64,000 bases of DNA from Variovorax sp. PAMC 28711 (GTDB lineage Bacteria; Pseudomonadota; Gammaproteobacteria; Burkholderiales; Burkholderiaceae_C): positions 1,727,001 to 1,791,000 of the forward strand of contig NZ_CP014517.1 of NCBI RefSeq assembly GCF_001577265.1. The letters are read 5' to 3'. The position numbers were made by a program, and so were the translations under genes. Positions 41,530 through 50,302 of the stretch are shown here, in pieces (positions within the stretch are counted from its first letter, which is position 1; every line of letters starts with the position of its first letter). The notes under the pieces are model-generated. The model searched no databases and was not told where the DNA came from. It was given only the letters and a program-made list of their open reading frames with translations.

Positions 41530-41813
41530 CCCACCTGCTCACCTTCGTTCTGTGCCTGTCGGGATTCATGGCGCTGGCGCTCGCCACGGAGCGCCAGCAG
41601 GAAATCCTTTTCGCGCGCGTTCTCGAAGCGCCGGCGGCGCGCGGGTGGCGCGTCTTCGGCTGGAGCGCGCTGACCGTGGCGTTGATCGTCGCCGTGCACC
41701 ACTGGGGCTGGGCGTTCGGCCTGGTGGTCTACAGCGGCCACACCAGTGTGTGCGCCGGGCTGACCTATCTCGCGCTCGTGAGGCTCGGCCACAACGCGGC
41801 CAGCCGGCGTTAG
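41526..41813 (+). CDS. DUF3325 small membrane protein
   Basis: 95 residues with three hydrophobic segments (LLTFVLCLSGFMALALATE, WSALTVALIVAVHHWGWA, GHTSVCAGLTYLALVRLG). DUF3325 proteins usually close PepSY/siderophore operons. Its ATG overlaps the PepSY stop. Its stop overlaps the convergent GST stop by four bases. Confidence 0.83.
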   Translation: MTHLLTFVLCLSGFMALALATERQQEILFARVLEAPAARGWRVFGWSALTVALIVAVHHWGWAFGLVVYSGHTSVCAGLTYLALVRLGHNAASRR

Positions 41814-42445
41814 AGCGACATCGAAGGCCGCAGCGCCATGGCCTCGCGCCAGCGCATCAGGTGCGGGTGCTGCTCGCCGGGCTTGACCTTCACGACGCGC
41901 GCGAAGTCGGCCGCAACGACTGCGGTGATGTCGACGACGCTGAAGCGGTCCGTCGCGATGAATTCGCGATCGGCCAGGCGGGCGTTCAGCGTGACGAAGA
42001 ACTGCTGCACCCGGGCCAGTCCGCGCTGCGCCAGCTCGGGGATCTGCGCGTAGTCCACCGGGCCCGTGAGCGCGCGGTTGGCGAGCGACGGCGCGCTGTT
42101 GCGCATCGCCTCGGCGATGGCGGCCAGCCCTTCGAATTCGGTGCGCCAGTTCCAGCTCGCGATCTCGGCTTTTTCGGCGGGCGTGATGCCCAGCAAGGGC
42201 GGCTCGGGGAAGCGGGCTTCGACCCAGGCGGTGATCGCGGCGTTGTCGGCCAGCAGGATGCCGTCGGCGGCGTCGCGCAGCGCCGGCACGGTGCATTGCG
42301 GATTCACTTGTCGATACGCGTCGCCGAGCTGCTCGTTGCTGCGCAGGTCGATGTTCACCGTGTCGTGCGCGACGCCTTTTTCGGCCAGCAGGATGCGCGC
42401 TCGGCGCGGGCTCGGCGCGGTGGCGCAGTCGTAGAGCGTGATCAT
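41810..42445 (-). CDS. Glutathione S-transferase
   Basis: 211 residues. Thioredoxin-like domain starting ITLYDCATAPSPRRARILLA; the Ser after CATAP is a candidate for glutathione activation. QCTVPAL is the cis-Pro block, DNAAITAWVEARFP the glutathione-binding end. The helical domain has FSVVDITAVVAADFAR. The start at 42445 overlaps the upstream GST-like stop as ATGA. Substrate unknown. Confidence 0.9.
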   Translation of the reverse strand: MITLYDCATAPSPRRARILLAEKGVAHDTVNIDLRSNEQLGDAYRQVNPQCTVPALRDAADGILLADNAAITAWVEARFPEPPLLGITPAEKAEIASWNWRTEFEGLAAIAEAMRNSAPSLANRALTGPVDYAQIPELAQRGLARVQQFFVTLNARLADREFIATDRFSVVDITAVVAADFARVVKVKPGEQHPHLMRWREAMALRPSMSL

Positions 42446-43323
42446 CCGGCGGCCTTCGGATCGAGCTTGTCCTGCGTCTGGCTGTCGAAGTCGGCGGCGG
42501 CGTGGCGCTCGTGCAGCTGGCTGGCCGGCTGGCCCCACGTGCGGTTGACCATGCGGCCGCGCTGCACGGCGGGCCGCTTCGCGATCTCGTCGGTCCAGCG
42601 CAGCACGTTCTTGTACTCCTGCACCTGCAGAAACTCGCCGGCCTCGTAGAGCTGGCTCTTGACCAGCGTGCCGTACCAGGGCCAGACCGCCATGTCGGCG
42701 ATGCTGTAGTCGTCGCCCGCGAGGTAGCGGCTTTCGGCGAGCCGCCGGTCGAGCACGTCAAGCTGGCGTTTGACCTCCATCGCATAGCGGTCGATCGCGT
42801 ATTCGATCTTCAACGGCGCGTAGGCATAGAAGTGGCCGAAGCCACCGCCGAGAAACGGTGCACTGCCCATCTGCCAGAACAGCCACGACAGGCATTCGGC
42901 GCGGTCGGCACCCGTCGGCAGGAAGGCGCTGCCGAACTTCTCGGCCAGGTAGATCAGCATCGCGCCGGACTCGAAAACGCGCACCGGTGTCGGCCCGCTG
43001 CGGTCGAGCAGCGCCGGGATCTTGGAGTTCGGATTGACCGCGACGAAGCCGCTGCCGAACTGCTCGCCCTCGTTGATCTTGATAAGCCAGGCGTCGTACT
43101 CCGCCCCGCTGTGGCCGAGGTGGAGCAACTCCTCGAGCATGACCGTGACCTTGACGCCGTTGGGCGTCGCCAGCGAATACAGCTGGAACGGGTGGCGACC
43201 CACCGGCAGGTCTTTGTCGTGCGTCGGTCCTGCGATGGGCCGGTTGATGTTCGCAAAGCGGCCGCCGCCGCCCTTGTTCCAGGTCCAGACGGTGGGTGGT
43301 GTGTAGGGGGTTGTCTCGTTCAT
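42442..43323 (-). CDS. YghU-like glutathione transferase / disulfide-bond oxidoreductase
   Basis: 293 residues. The N-terminal extension with VWTWNKGGGGRFANINRPIA and GPTHDKDLPVGRHPFQLYSL is the YghU signature, involved in binding two glutathiones. NPNSKIPALLD and FESGAMLIYLAEKFG are the GST motifs. The helical domain has DDYSIADMAVWPWYG. E. coli YghU is a disulfide-bond reductase. Start at 43323 (MNETTP). Confidence 0.93.
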   Translation of the reverse strand: MNETTPYTPPTVWTWNKGGGGRFANINRPIAGPTHDKDLPVGRHPFQLYSLATPNGVKVTVMLEELLHLGHSGAEYDAWLIKINEGEQFGSGFVAVNPNSKIPALLDRSGPTPVRVFESGAMLIYLAEKFGSAFLPTGADRAECLSWLFWQMGSAPFLGGGFGHFYAYAPLKIEYAIDRYAMEVKRQLDVLDRRLAESRYLAGDDYSIADMAVWPWYGTLVKSQLYEAGEFLQVQEYKNVLRWTDEIAKRPAVQRGRMVNRTWGQPASQLHERHAAADFDSQTQDKLDPKAAG

Positions 43324-43337
43324 GATCTTGTCGGCCT

Positions 43338-43574
43338 TCAACGGGTTTCGGGTCTTTTCACGCATTCCACCTGTCGTGGCGCACCGGTCATCTGGTTGCC
43401 GCCCACGATCCGCTTGACTTCGCCGGCGGGACATTTGCCGTCGTCGACAAAGATCACATCGCCACGGCGAACGGTGCCGTTCGCGGGCACCTCCTTCAGG
43501 ATCTCGACCGGCGTGGTGCAGGCCGTGACGCTGACCAGCACACAGGCCAGCGCCGAAATTTTTCTTGTTGCCAT
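43338..43574 (-). CDS. Small lipoprotein
   Basis: 78 residues. The signal peptide ends in VTAC, giving the lipidated Cys near 18. The mature part has VPANGTVRRGDVIFVDDGKC and a second cysteine near the end (QVECVKRP), which could form a disulfide. The start at 43574 (MATRKI) gives a standard lipoprotein signal; a longer in-frame start to 43619 is possible. No function known. Confidence 0.75.
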   Translation of the reverse strand: MATRKISALACVLVSVTACTTPVEILKEVPANGTVRRGDVIFVDDGKCPAGEVKRIVGGNQMTGAPRQVECVKRPETR

Positions 43575-43615
43575 GGACCATCCTTCGGAAAAAAGAGCGG
43601 CGAACGTACCGCGGT

Positions 43616-45460
43616 TCATCGTGTGGTGAGCGCCCGATACACCTTGCCGAGTTGTTCCGGCAAGGCCGTGACATCGTCGATCACCAGGTAGCGATCTTCG
43701 CGGGACATCGTACGCAAATAGTCGTGGCCTGCGGGATCGATCGCGATGCAGAAAGTCGCGATGCCGGCCTGCTCGGCTTCGCGCAGTGCACGCGCGGTGT
43801 CCTGGATGCCGTAGCCGGGATCTCGCGGGTCAGGGCCGTAGTCGGCGTCTTGCGGATAGCCGTCGGACACCACGATCAGCACGCGCGTCTGCGCCGGTTC
43901 GCGCGCGAGCCGGCGCACCGCATGGCGGATGGCGGCGCCAGTGCGGGTGGCGCCCATCGGCTGCATCGCCGACAGGGCCGCCGCGGTGCGCGGCGACCAC
44001 GCATCGCCGAACGCCTTCGCGATCAGGAAGTCGACCCGGTGCCGGCCCTCGCCCGAGAAGCCGTACACCGCATGGCGATCGCCGAGCGTGTGCAGCGCGT
44101 CGCACATCAGGGCCATCGCGTCCTTCGCCACATCGATCACGCGCCGGCGTGGCGGCTCGGGCACGGCGGCCGGTGCGACGCGCGGTGCGTAGAGGTAGTA
44201 GTCGTCTTCGTCGGGCACTGCGGCCGGAACCGAGCCGGCCGGCGGTGGAACCAGAAAGCCGGTCGAGCCGCTCATGTCGACCAGGAAAGCGGCGCACACA
44301 TCGCGCCGCGGCCGCTGCTGCGCGGTGAACACGCGGCCATCGCTCTGCTGGCCGGCACGGCGTTCCACGGCCTCTGCGATCACGCGATCGATGTCGATGT
44401 CTTCGCCGTCGTAGGCGCGGTAGAGGCGCTCGCGCGAGGCGGGGCGGATGGCGGCGAACTGGCGCCGCACGCGGGCGGCGAGCGCTGCATGGCGCTCGCG
44501 CACGTCGCCCTGGAATGCGAGGTCGGCACCGCGCAGGCGGCGTTCGACCACGCGACACCAGTCCGGCAGGTAGCGGTGTTCGACGCTGTTCCACTCGTCG
44601 TAGAAATAGCCGTGCCCCGAGAGTGGCTCGGGTTGTCGCGCGACCGGCGCGGCCGGCCTCGACGCGATGTCGCGCGCCCGCGCGGCGCCGTCGATGGAGA
44701 ACGCGAGCGCGGCGTTCCAGCCGCCGTCGGCAGCGCCTTCCGCGGCGTCCATCGCGGGTTGCATGTCGGCGTTGCCGCGTCCGCCCGGCAAGCCGTCGTC
44801 CGGGTCTTCACCGGGCGGCACGGCCATCTCGCCGGGCCGCACATCGCGCTGCGTGCGACGGCCCGGCGCTTCGAGGCACGCGCAGATCGCGTGGGCGGCG
44901 CGCACGCTGTCGCTCGCATCCGCCGCTGCGTGGCGGACCTGGGCCGCGATGGCGAGCACGCGACCGCGCGTCGGGTCCGCGCCCGGCGCTGCAGGCGCGA
45001 CGCCGAGCGTGAAGCGGACGAGCGCGTCGACGATGCCGTGCATCGGGCGCGTGGCTGACGGCGGTGCGCCGCGACGCGTCAACGCGAGCGCCTGCGCGCG
45101 TTGCAGGTCAACGCGAGCGCCCGGATAGCGGCGCGCCAACGCGCTGTCGATGCGCAGGTCTTCCAGCCGCATGAACACGCGACGCAGCAAGCGGCGGCGC
45201 GGCCAACCGTTGAAGCCCGGCACGGGTGCGGTCGCGCGGTCGAGCTGGCGCAGCACGGCGAGCCGATAGGCGCCGCGGTTCTCGCGCTCACTGGCGAAGT
45301 CCGCGATCACCGGCGGCAGGCGGATCGACGCGTCGTCGTGTGCCGGTCCGTCGTCGCGTTGCAAGGCCCGCCCCTCGCCGTGCAGCGCCTGGGCAAACAA
45401 CGCCAGCGCGCGGTGCACCGTGTCGAACCGAACCGCAGGAGGCCCGGCGTCGAGGTTCAT
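43616..45460 (-). CDS. NorD-like von Willebrand factor type A protein
   Basis: 614 residues. The C-terminal third is a VWA domain with MIDAS motif DMSGSTG near 393, [16 protein letters not shown] and [16 protein letters not shown]. The N-terminal part is helical, Arg- and Ala-rich. It is paired by an ATGA overlap with a MoxR-type ATPase, the NorQ-NorD (CbbQ-CbbO) arrangement, in which the pair remodels a metalloenzyme. No nitric oxide reductase or Rubisco gene lies in the window, so the client is unknown. Confidence 0.85.
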   Translation of the reverse strand: MNLDAGPPAVRFDTVHRALALFAQALHGEGRALQRDDGPAHDDASIRLPPVIADFASERENRGAYRLAVLRQLDRATAPVPGFNGWPRRRLLRRVFMRLEDLRIDSALARRYPGARVDLQRAQALALTRRGAPPSATRPMHGIVDALVRFTLGVAPAAPGADPTRGRVLAIAAQVRHAAADASDSVRAAHAICACLEAPGRRTQRDVRPGEMAVPPGEDPDDGLPGGRGNADMQPAMDAAEGAADGGWNAALAFSIDGAARARDIASRPAAPVARQPEPLSGHGYFYDEWNSVEHRYLPDWCRVVERRLRGADLAFQGDVRERHAALAARVRRQFAAIRPASRERLYRAYDGEDIDIDRVIAEAVERRAGQQSDGRVFTAQQRPRRDVCAAFLVDMSGSTGFLVPPPAGSVPAAVPDEDDYYLYAPRVAPAAVPEPPRRRVIDVAKDAMALMCDALHTLGDRHAVYGFSGEGRHRVDFLIAKAFGDAWSPRTAAALSAMQPMGATRTGAAIRHAVRRLAREPAQTRVLIVVSDGYPQDADYGPDPRDPGYGIQDTARALREAEQAGIATFCIAIDPAGHDYLRTMSREDRYLVIDDVTALPEQLGKVYRALTTR

Positions 45461-46248
45461 GGCAGCAGCACGTCGACGATGTCGGCCACCGCCTGTTGCA
45501 CTTCGCTGTCGTCGCTGATCGCGCGGGTGATCGCGATGTCGCACGCCCGGCGCGGCGCGATGCCGCCGGCCACCAGCTGGCCGGTGTAGACCAGCAGCCG
45601 CGTGCTGACGCCGCCGTCCAGCCCCTGCTCGTGCAGCGCGCGCACCTTCTGGCCGATGGTCGCGAGCTGCAGTGCGAAGGCGCTGCCGACGCCGCTCTCG
45701 TGCGCGACGATGGTGGCCTCCACCTCGACCGACGGGTAGCCGAATTCCAGGCTCACGAAGCGTTGTCGGGTCGATGGCTTCAGGTCTTTCAGGCTGCTCT
45801 GGTAGCCCGGGTTGTACGAGACGACCAGCAGGAAGTCCGGATGCGCCTCGATCGATTCGCCGGTCTTCTCGATCGGCAGCACGCGGCGGTGATCGGTCAG
45901 CGGATGGATGACGACGGTCGTGTCCTTGCGCGCTTCGACCACCTCGTCGAGGTAGCAGATGGCACCGCTGCGCACCGCGCGCGTCAGCGGGCCGTCCATC
46001 CAGACCGTGCTGTCGGCCGACAGCAGATAACGCCCGACCAGATCGGTCGCGGTGAGGTCTTCGTGGCAGGCCACGGTGATGAGCGGCACCCGCGCGAGCC
46101 GCCACGCCATGTGTTCGATGAAGCGCGTCTTGCCGCAGCCGGTCGGGCCCTTCAGCAACACCGGCAGGCGCGCGCGGTACGCGGCCTCGAACACCTGCAC
46201 CTCGTCGCCGACCGGCAGGTACCAGGGAGCGACGGCCGGTGCGGTCAT
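45457..46248 (-). CDS. MoxR-type AAA+ ATPase of the CbbQ/NirQ/NorQ family
   Basis: 263 residues. Walker [15 protein letters not shown] lies near 34-47, Walker [15 protein letters not shown] near 96-109, and the sensor region [16 protein letters not shown] near 143-158 is family specific. GTPase-like remodelling by such ATPases opens or loads metal cofactors in partner enzymes. It starts the pair; the NorD-like gene overlaps its stop. Confidence 0.93.
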   Translation of the reverse strand: MTAPAVAPWYLPVGDEVQVFEAAYRARLPVLLKGPTGCGKTRFIEHMAWRLARVPLITVACHEDLTATDLVGRYLLSADSTVWMDGPLTRAVRSGAICYLDEVVEARKDTTVVIHPLTDHRRVLPIEKTGESIEAHPDFLLVVSYNPGYQSSLKDLKPSTRQRFVSLEFGYPSVEVEATIVAHESGVGSAFALQLATIGQKVRALHEQGLDGGVSTRLLVYTGQLVAGGIAPRRACDIAITRAISDDSEVQQAVADIVDVLLP

Positions 46249-46255
46249 GCGCTGC

Positions 46256-47299
46256 TCAGTCGGCCGAGACTTCCATGACGAGCTTGCCGAAGTTCTCGCC
46301 CTTGAAAAGCTTGTTGAGCGACTCGGGGAACGTGTCGAGGCCCTTCACCGTGTCTTCCTTGCTCTTCATGCGGCCGTCCTTCAGGTAGCCCGAGAGTTCC
46401 GCGATCGCGATGGGGTAGCGGTCGGCGTAGTCGAACACCACGATGCCTTCCATGCGCGCGCGGTTCACGAGCAGGCTCAGGTAGTTGCGCGGGCCGGCGC
46501 CGGGCATGCTGTTGGCGTTGTTGTACTGGCTGATCGCGCCGCAGATGATGATGCGGGCCTTGCGCGCGATCTTGGCGAGCACGTGGTCGAGGATCTCGCC
46601 GCCCACGTTGTCGAAGTAGATGTCGACGCCCTTCGGGCAGTGCTCCTTCAGGCCGGCCCGCACGGCACCGTCGCCGGCCTTGTAGTCGATGCAGGCGTCG
46701 AAGCCGAGCTCTTCGACCACCCACTTGCACTTGGCCTCGCCGCCCGCGATGCCGACCACGCGGCACCCTTTGAGCTTGGCCAGCTGGCCGACCGTCTGGC
46801 CGACGGCACCGGCCGCGCCCGAGACGACCACCGTCTCGCCCGGCTTCGGCTGGCCCACGTCCATGAGGCCGAAGTAGCCGGTCATGCCCGGCATGCCGAG
46901 CACGTTGAGCCACTGGCCGATGCTGCCGACCGAAAGGTCGATCTTCACCAGGCCGTTGCGCTTGAGCTCTTCCTGCGCAATCAACATGTATTCCTGCACG
47001 TTGAGCGTGCCGTACACCGTGTCGCCGACCGCGAAGGCCGGGTTCTTCGACGCGATCACGCGGCCGACGCCGCCAGCCCGCATCACCTCGCCGATGGCCA
47101 CCGGCGGGATGTAGCTGCGTGCGTCGTTCAGCCAGCCGCGCATCGCGGGGTCGAGCGAGAGCGACAGCACCTTCACCAGCACGCCGCCTTCGGCCGGATC
47201 GCCGACCGGCTCGGTCGTGAAGTTCCAGTGCTCGCGCGTGGCCGTGGTTTCGGGGCGCTGGGCCAGGCGGACCTGGTGGTTGGTGAGGGCGGCGGTCAT
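46256..47299 (-). CDS. NADP-dependent medium-chain reductase (CurA / leukotriene B4 dehydrogenase type)
   Basis: 347 residues. Zinc-free MDR enzyme that reduces activated double bonds with [23 protein letters not shown] is the family block near 50-70; [18 protein letters not shown] is the nucleotide-binding loop, and [11 protein letters not shown] follows. Start at 47299 with GGAGACAAC just before it. Separated by seven bases from the NorQ gene, so partial co-transcription is possible. Confidence 0.93.
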   Translation of the reverse strand: MTAALTNHQVRLAQRPETTATREHWNFTTEPVGDPAEGGVLVKVLSLSLDPAMRGWLNDARSYIPPVAIGEVMRAGGVGRVIASKNPAFAVGDTVYGTLNVQEYMLIAQEELKRNGLVKIDLSVGSIGQWLNVLGMPGMTGYFGLMDVGQPKPGETVVVSGAAGAVGQTVGQLAKLKGCRVVGIAGGEAKCKWVVEELGFDACIDYKAGDGAVRAGLKEHCPKGVDIYFDNVGGEILDHVLAKIARKARIIICGAISQYNNANSMPGAGPRNYLSLLVNRARMEGIVVFDYADRYPIAIAELSGYLKDGRMKSKEDTVKGLDTFPESLNKLFKGENFGKLVMEVSAD

Positions 47300-47408
47300 G
47301 TTGTGTCTCCTGCGGGGGGGTCGCCGACGGTGTCGGTGATCGAGGCGGATGCTATCCGCGCTCGCCGCCGTTCGACGTAGCGCGCGCGACAGCGGCTCGA
47401 CGCCGTTT

Positions 47409-47648
47409 TTACGACCGCTTGCGTTCCAGTCGAATCGCACCCTGGCGTTCCAGCCGCCGCAGCATCTGGGCCAGCGTCGAATAGGGAATGTCGAAACCCT
47501 GCCGCAAAAGCGCCGTCACGGCGGCGCTCGGCGTTCGGCTCTCGGCAGGCAGCGCCGCGACCGCGTTCAGCACGGCCAGCTCACGCGCATGCGTCGCAGG
47601 CTTCGGCGAAACAGCGATCGCACTTCGTCTTTTGCTCGGAAGGGTCAT
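47409..47648 (-). CDS. Small winged-helix-like protein
   Basis: 79 residues. A basic N terminus is followed by a predicted helix-turn-helix: TPSAAVTALLRQGFDIPYST and LAQMLRRLERQGAI, the usual end of a winged-helix domain. No effector domain. The start at 47648 lacks a strong ribosome site; an in-frame start at 47729 gives 106 residues. Could regulate the neighbouring oxidoreductase or be a stray. Confidence 0.6.
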   Translation of the reverse strand: MTLPSKRRSAIAVSPKPATHARELAVLNAVAALPAESRTPSAAVTALLRQGFDIPYSTLAQMLRRLERQGAIRLERKRS

Positions 47649-47732
47649 GGCGGCGCAATGTGCATGGTGCACCTGAACCCGGGGTGAACACGGGGCGGCA
47701 GATCGCAACCTCGCGCCTGCATCCGACACACC

Positions 47733-49025
47733 TCAGGCCAGCATCACCGTGATCGCCAAGCCGGGCTGCGCATTGCGCACGCTCAACGTGCCGCCGTGCG
47801 CTTCGGCCACCCGCCGGCACAGGTACATGCCCAGGCCGACGCCACCGGTCGCGCGCTGGCGGGCGCTGTCGGTCCGGTAGAAGGGTTCGGTCAGGTGCTC
47901 GAGTTGCGCCGCATCGACCCCGGAGCCGAAATCGCGCACCTCGATGCGCACGGCGTTGCCTTCGGCGACGAGGCTCAGCAGCGGCGGTTGCGCTGCGCCA
48001 GCGCTGTAACGCAGCGCGTTGTCGAGCAGGTTGCGCACCAGGAGCCGCACGCGGGCGCGGTCGAGCGAGCGCGGTGGCAGATCTTCCGTCAGCATCAACG
48101 TCACTGTCTCGCCGGCCGGCAGTTCGGCGATCACGTCGCGCACCAGTGCCGCCAGGTCGACGGGCTCGCGTTGCAGCGCGGCGTGCGGGCTTGCAAGGCG
48201 TTCGCTCTCCAGCAAGTCGCTGATGAGGTCGCGCATCTCGTTCAGGTCGCGCAACAGCGCAGCGCGCTCGGTCTGGTGGTCGGACGTGGCCGGCAGCAGT
48301 TCCGCGTTGAGCCGCGCGCGGGTCAGCGGCGATCGCAGCTCGTGGCTGAGCGCGAGCAGCAGGCCGCGCTTGGCATCGAGCATGCCTTCGAGGTCGTGCG
48401 CCATGGTGTTGATGCGGTGCGCGAGGTCGCCGAGTTCGTCGCGGCGGCGCAGCGGGATCGGCGTGTCGAACGCGCCGCGCCCGAAGCGCTCGGCACCGGC
48501 GCGGATGTCGTCGAGCGGGCGCAGCAGCTTGCGCACGTAGGCGTAGGCGGCCACGGTGAGCAGGAGCAACAAGCCGAGCGTGAGCCAGCCGATGCCGCCC
48601 GGATCGCGCTGCCACGGCAGCGTGCCCAGGCCGAAGGTGATGCGGTGGCCGTCGGCGGTGGTGCGGCTCAGCCAGTCGCCGCGCCGGTCGTCCATCCAGC
48701 GGCGGTGCGTGCGGTTCGGGTGCGAGTCCCAGTTCACGCCCGGCCCGCTGATGCGCACCGCCAGCGGCAGACGCGCCACCAGCGCCTGCGCCCGGGCCAC
48801 GTCGGGTGGATTGCCGATCTCGGCGACGAGGCGGTCGACGTAGTCGGCGACGATCGGCCGGGCGGCATCGCGCCAGCCGCTCGAGAGCGCACGCTGCACG
48901 CCGGCAATGAACACCGCCGCCATCGCGAGGGCGAGCAGCACGAACACGGTGATGAGCCGCGCGCGCAACGAGTGCCGCCAACGGTGCCGCCAGCGCCTGC
49001 GTGCAACCGGGTCCGCGTGTCTCAT
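47733..49025 (-). CDS. Sensor histidine kinase
   Basis: 430 residues. Two membrane helices (LITVFVLLALAMAAVFIAG near 25-43 and IGWLTLGLLLLLTVAAYAYV near 150) flank a periplasmic sensor loop. HAMP follows, then the H-box ALSHELRSPLTRARL with the phosphorylated His, N-box NLLDNALRY, and GVGLGMYLCRRVAEAHGG. Its ATG overlaps the response regulator stop. Orthologous to CpxA/RstB-like kinases in layout; signal unknown. Confidence 0.93.
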   Translation of the reverse strand: MRHADPVARRRWRHRWRHSLRARLITVFVLLALAMAAVFIAGVQRALSSGWRDAARPIVADYVDRLVAEIGNPPDVARAQALVARLPLAVRISGPGVNWDSHPNRTHRRWMDDRRGDWLSRTTADGHRITFGLGTLPWQRDPGGIGWLTLGLLLLLTVAAYAYVRKLLRPLDDIRAGAERFGRGAFDTPIPLRRRDELGDLAHRINTMAHDLEGMLDAKRGLLLALSHELRSPLTRARLNAELLPATSDHQTERAALLRDLNEMRDLISDLLESERLASPHAALQREPVDLAALVRDVIAELPAGETVTLMLTEDLPPRSLDRARVRLLVRNLLDNALRYSAGAAQPPLLSLVAEGNAVRIEVRDFGSGVDAAQLEHLTEPFYRTDSARQRATGGVGLGMYLCRRVAEAHGGTLSVRNAQPGLAITVMLA

Positions 49026-49714
49026 TCGGCGGCCTTGCCGACGGCGAGCGCATAGCCTGAGTTGCGCAGCGTCTTGATGCAGTCGAGCGGCTCCAGCTTC
49101 TTGCGCAGCCGGCTCACGACGATGTCGACGGCGCGGGTGTAGAGCTCGGCCTCGTGGCCGCGCAGCCGGTTCAGGATGTCGTCGCGACTGAACATGCGGC
49201 CCGGCTCGCTCGCCAACAGCGCGAGCAGTTCGAACTCGGTGCCGGTGAGCTCGACGACCTCGCCCGCGCGCAGCACGGCGCGCTTGGCGAGATCGATCTC
49301 GAGGCCCTCGAACACACGACGCTGCGTCGACGCCGCAGCGCTCGCAGGCAGCGTGCGCTGCCGTCGCAGGATGGTCTGAATGCGCGCCACGAGTTCGCGC
49401 GGCTCGAACGGCTTGGGCAGGTAGTCGTCGGCACCGAGTTCGAGCCCGACCACACGGTCCATCACATCGCCGCGCGCGGTCAGCATCACGATCGGGATGT
49501 CGCTCTCCCGGCGGATCTCGCGGCACAGCGCGAAGCCGTCCATCTCGGGCAGCATCACGTCGAGGATCGCGGCGTCGTAGCGCGTCGCGCGCAGCTTGAC
49601 CAGGCCCGCACTCGGCCGCGTCGCGCTGTCGAGCACGCAGTCGAAGCGCGCGAAGTAAGTCGCGAGCGGCGCAGCCAGCTGTTCGTCGTCGTCGATCAGG
49701 AGGATGCGGTGCAT
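49022..49714 (-). CDS. OmpR-family response regulator
   Basis: 230 residues. Receiver domain: LLIDDDEQLAAPLATYFARF at the start, phosphorylated Asp in AAILDVMLPEMDG, MLTARGDV, and Lys in DDYLPKPFEPRELVAR. A winged helix at the C terminus has LTGTEFELLALLASEPGRMF and YTRAVDIVVSRLRKKLEP. Translation is coupled to the kinase. Confidence 0.95.
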   Translation of the reverse strand: MHRILLIDDDEQLAAPLATYFARFDCVLDSATRPSAGLVKLRATRYDAAILDVMLPEMDGFALCREIRRESDIPIVMLTARGDVMDRVVGLELGADDYLPKPFEPRELVARIQTILRRQRTLPASAAASTQRRVFEGLEIDLAKRAVLRAGEVVELTGTEFELLALLASEPGRMFSRDDILNRLRGHEAELYTRAVDIVVSRLRKKLEPLDCIKTLRNSGYALAVGKAAE

Positions 49715-49742
49715 TGGCGGATTGTCGGCCAGCCGCGTGCGA

Positions 49743-50213
49743 TCAACCGCGGTGCCAGCGACGGCCGCGTTCCATGAACTCGCGCACCTTCACCTGCTGT
49801 GACGGATTGAGGTTGTCGAAAAAGTCGGCTGCGGCGGCGATGACTTCCGGGCTGCCGTTGCGCAGCACGGCGGTCTTCTCGTCGATCAACTTCGAGGCGC
49901 CGGCCTGGTCGAGCCTGGCGCCGGCGAAGAGCGAGGTGAACTGCGAGCGCGTGCCGCCGGCGCCGCCTGCATCGCGCATCGCGGTGCGTTGCGCTTGCAG
50001 CTTCTCGGCGAGCACCGAGAGCCTCTGTTTCTGCGCGGTGTCGAGGTCGAGCTTGCTGCCGACGCGGTCGACGACCTTGGTGCGGAACTCGGCGCGGTCT
50101 TGCTCTGTCATGCCGCTCCAGCCGTGCCGCTGGCCTGCGCATCCCGCGATGCTGCCGATGACGAGCGCGCCGCCGAAGAGGCCGAAAAGTGAGCGTTTGA
50201 TCCAGTGCTTCAT
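49743..50213 (-). CDS. Spy/CpxP-like periplasmic protein
   Basis: 156 residues. The signal peptide (FGLFGGALVIGSIAGC) ends in a possible lipobox at Cys 25. The rest is helical and charged with NLNPSQQVKVREFMERGRRW, a variant of the LTxxQ motif of Spy/CpxP chaperones. Placed 28 bases before the response regulator, as cpxP is near cpxRA. A periplasmic stress sensor that signals through the kinase is the natural model. Confidence 0.8.
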   Translation of the reverse strand: MKHWIKRSLFGLFGGALVIGSIAGCAGQRHGWSGMTEQDRAEFRTKVVDRVGSKLDLDTAQKQRLSVLAEKLQAQRTAMRDAGGAGGTRSQFTSLFAGARLDQAGASKLIDEKTAVLRNGSPEVIAAAADFFDNLNPSQQVKVREFMERGRRWHRG

Positions 50214-50302
50214 GAGACGTCCTTGGTGGGAAAAAGAGGAAGCCCGATGGTGCGACCGGCCGCCTGCGAAGTCCTTTCGCGGCGGTATCGCTGTGTTTCG
50301 TT

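Noticed and set aside
43565..45058. Plus-strand 497-codon frame opposite the NorD-like gene
   Set aside because: His/Arg/Ala-rich composition without domains; typical reverse-strand shadow.
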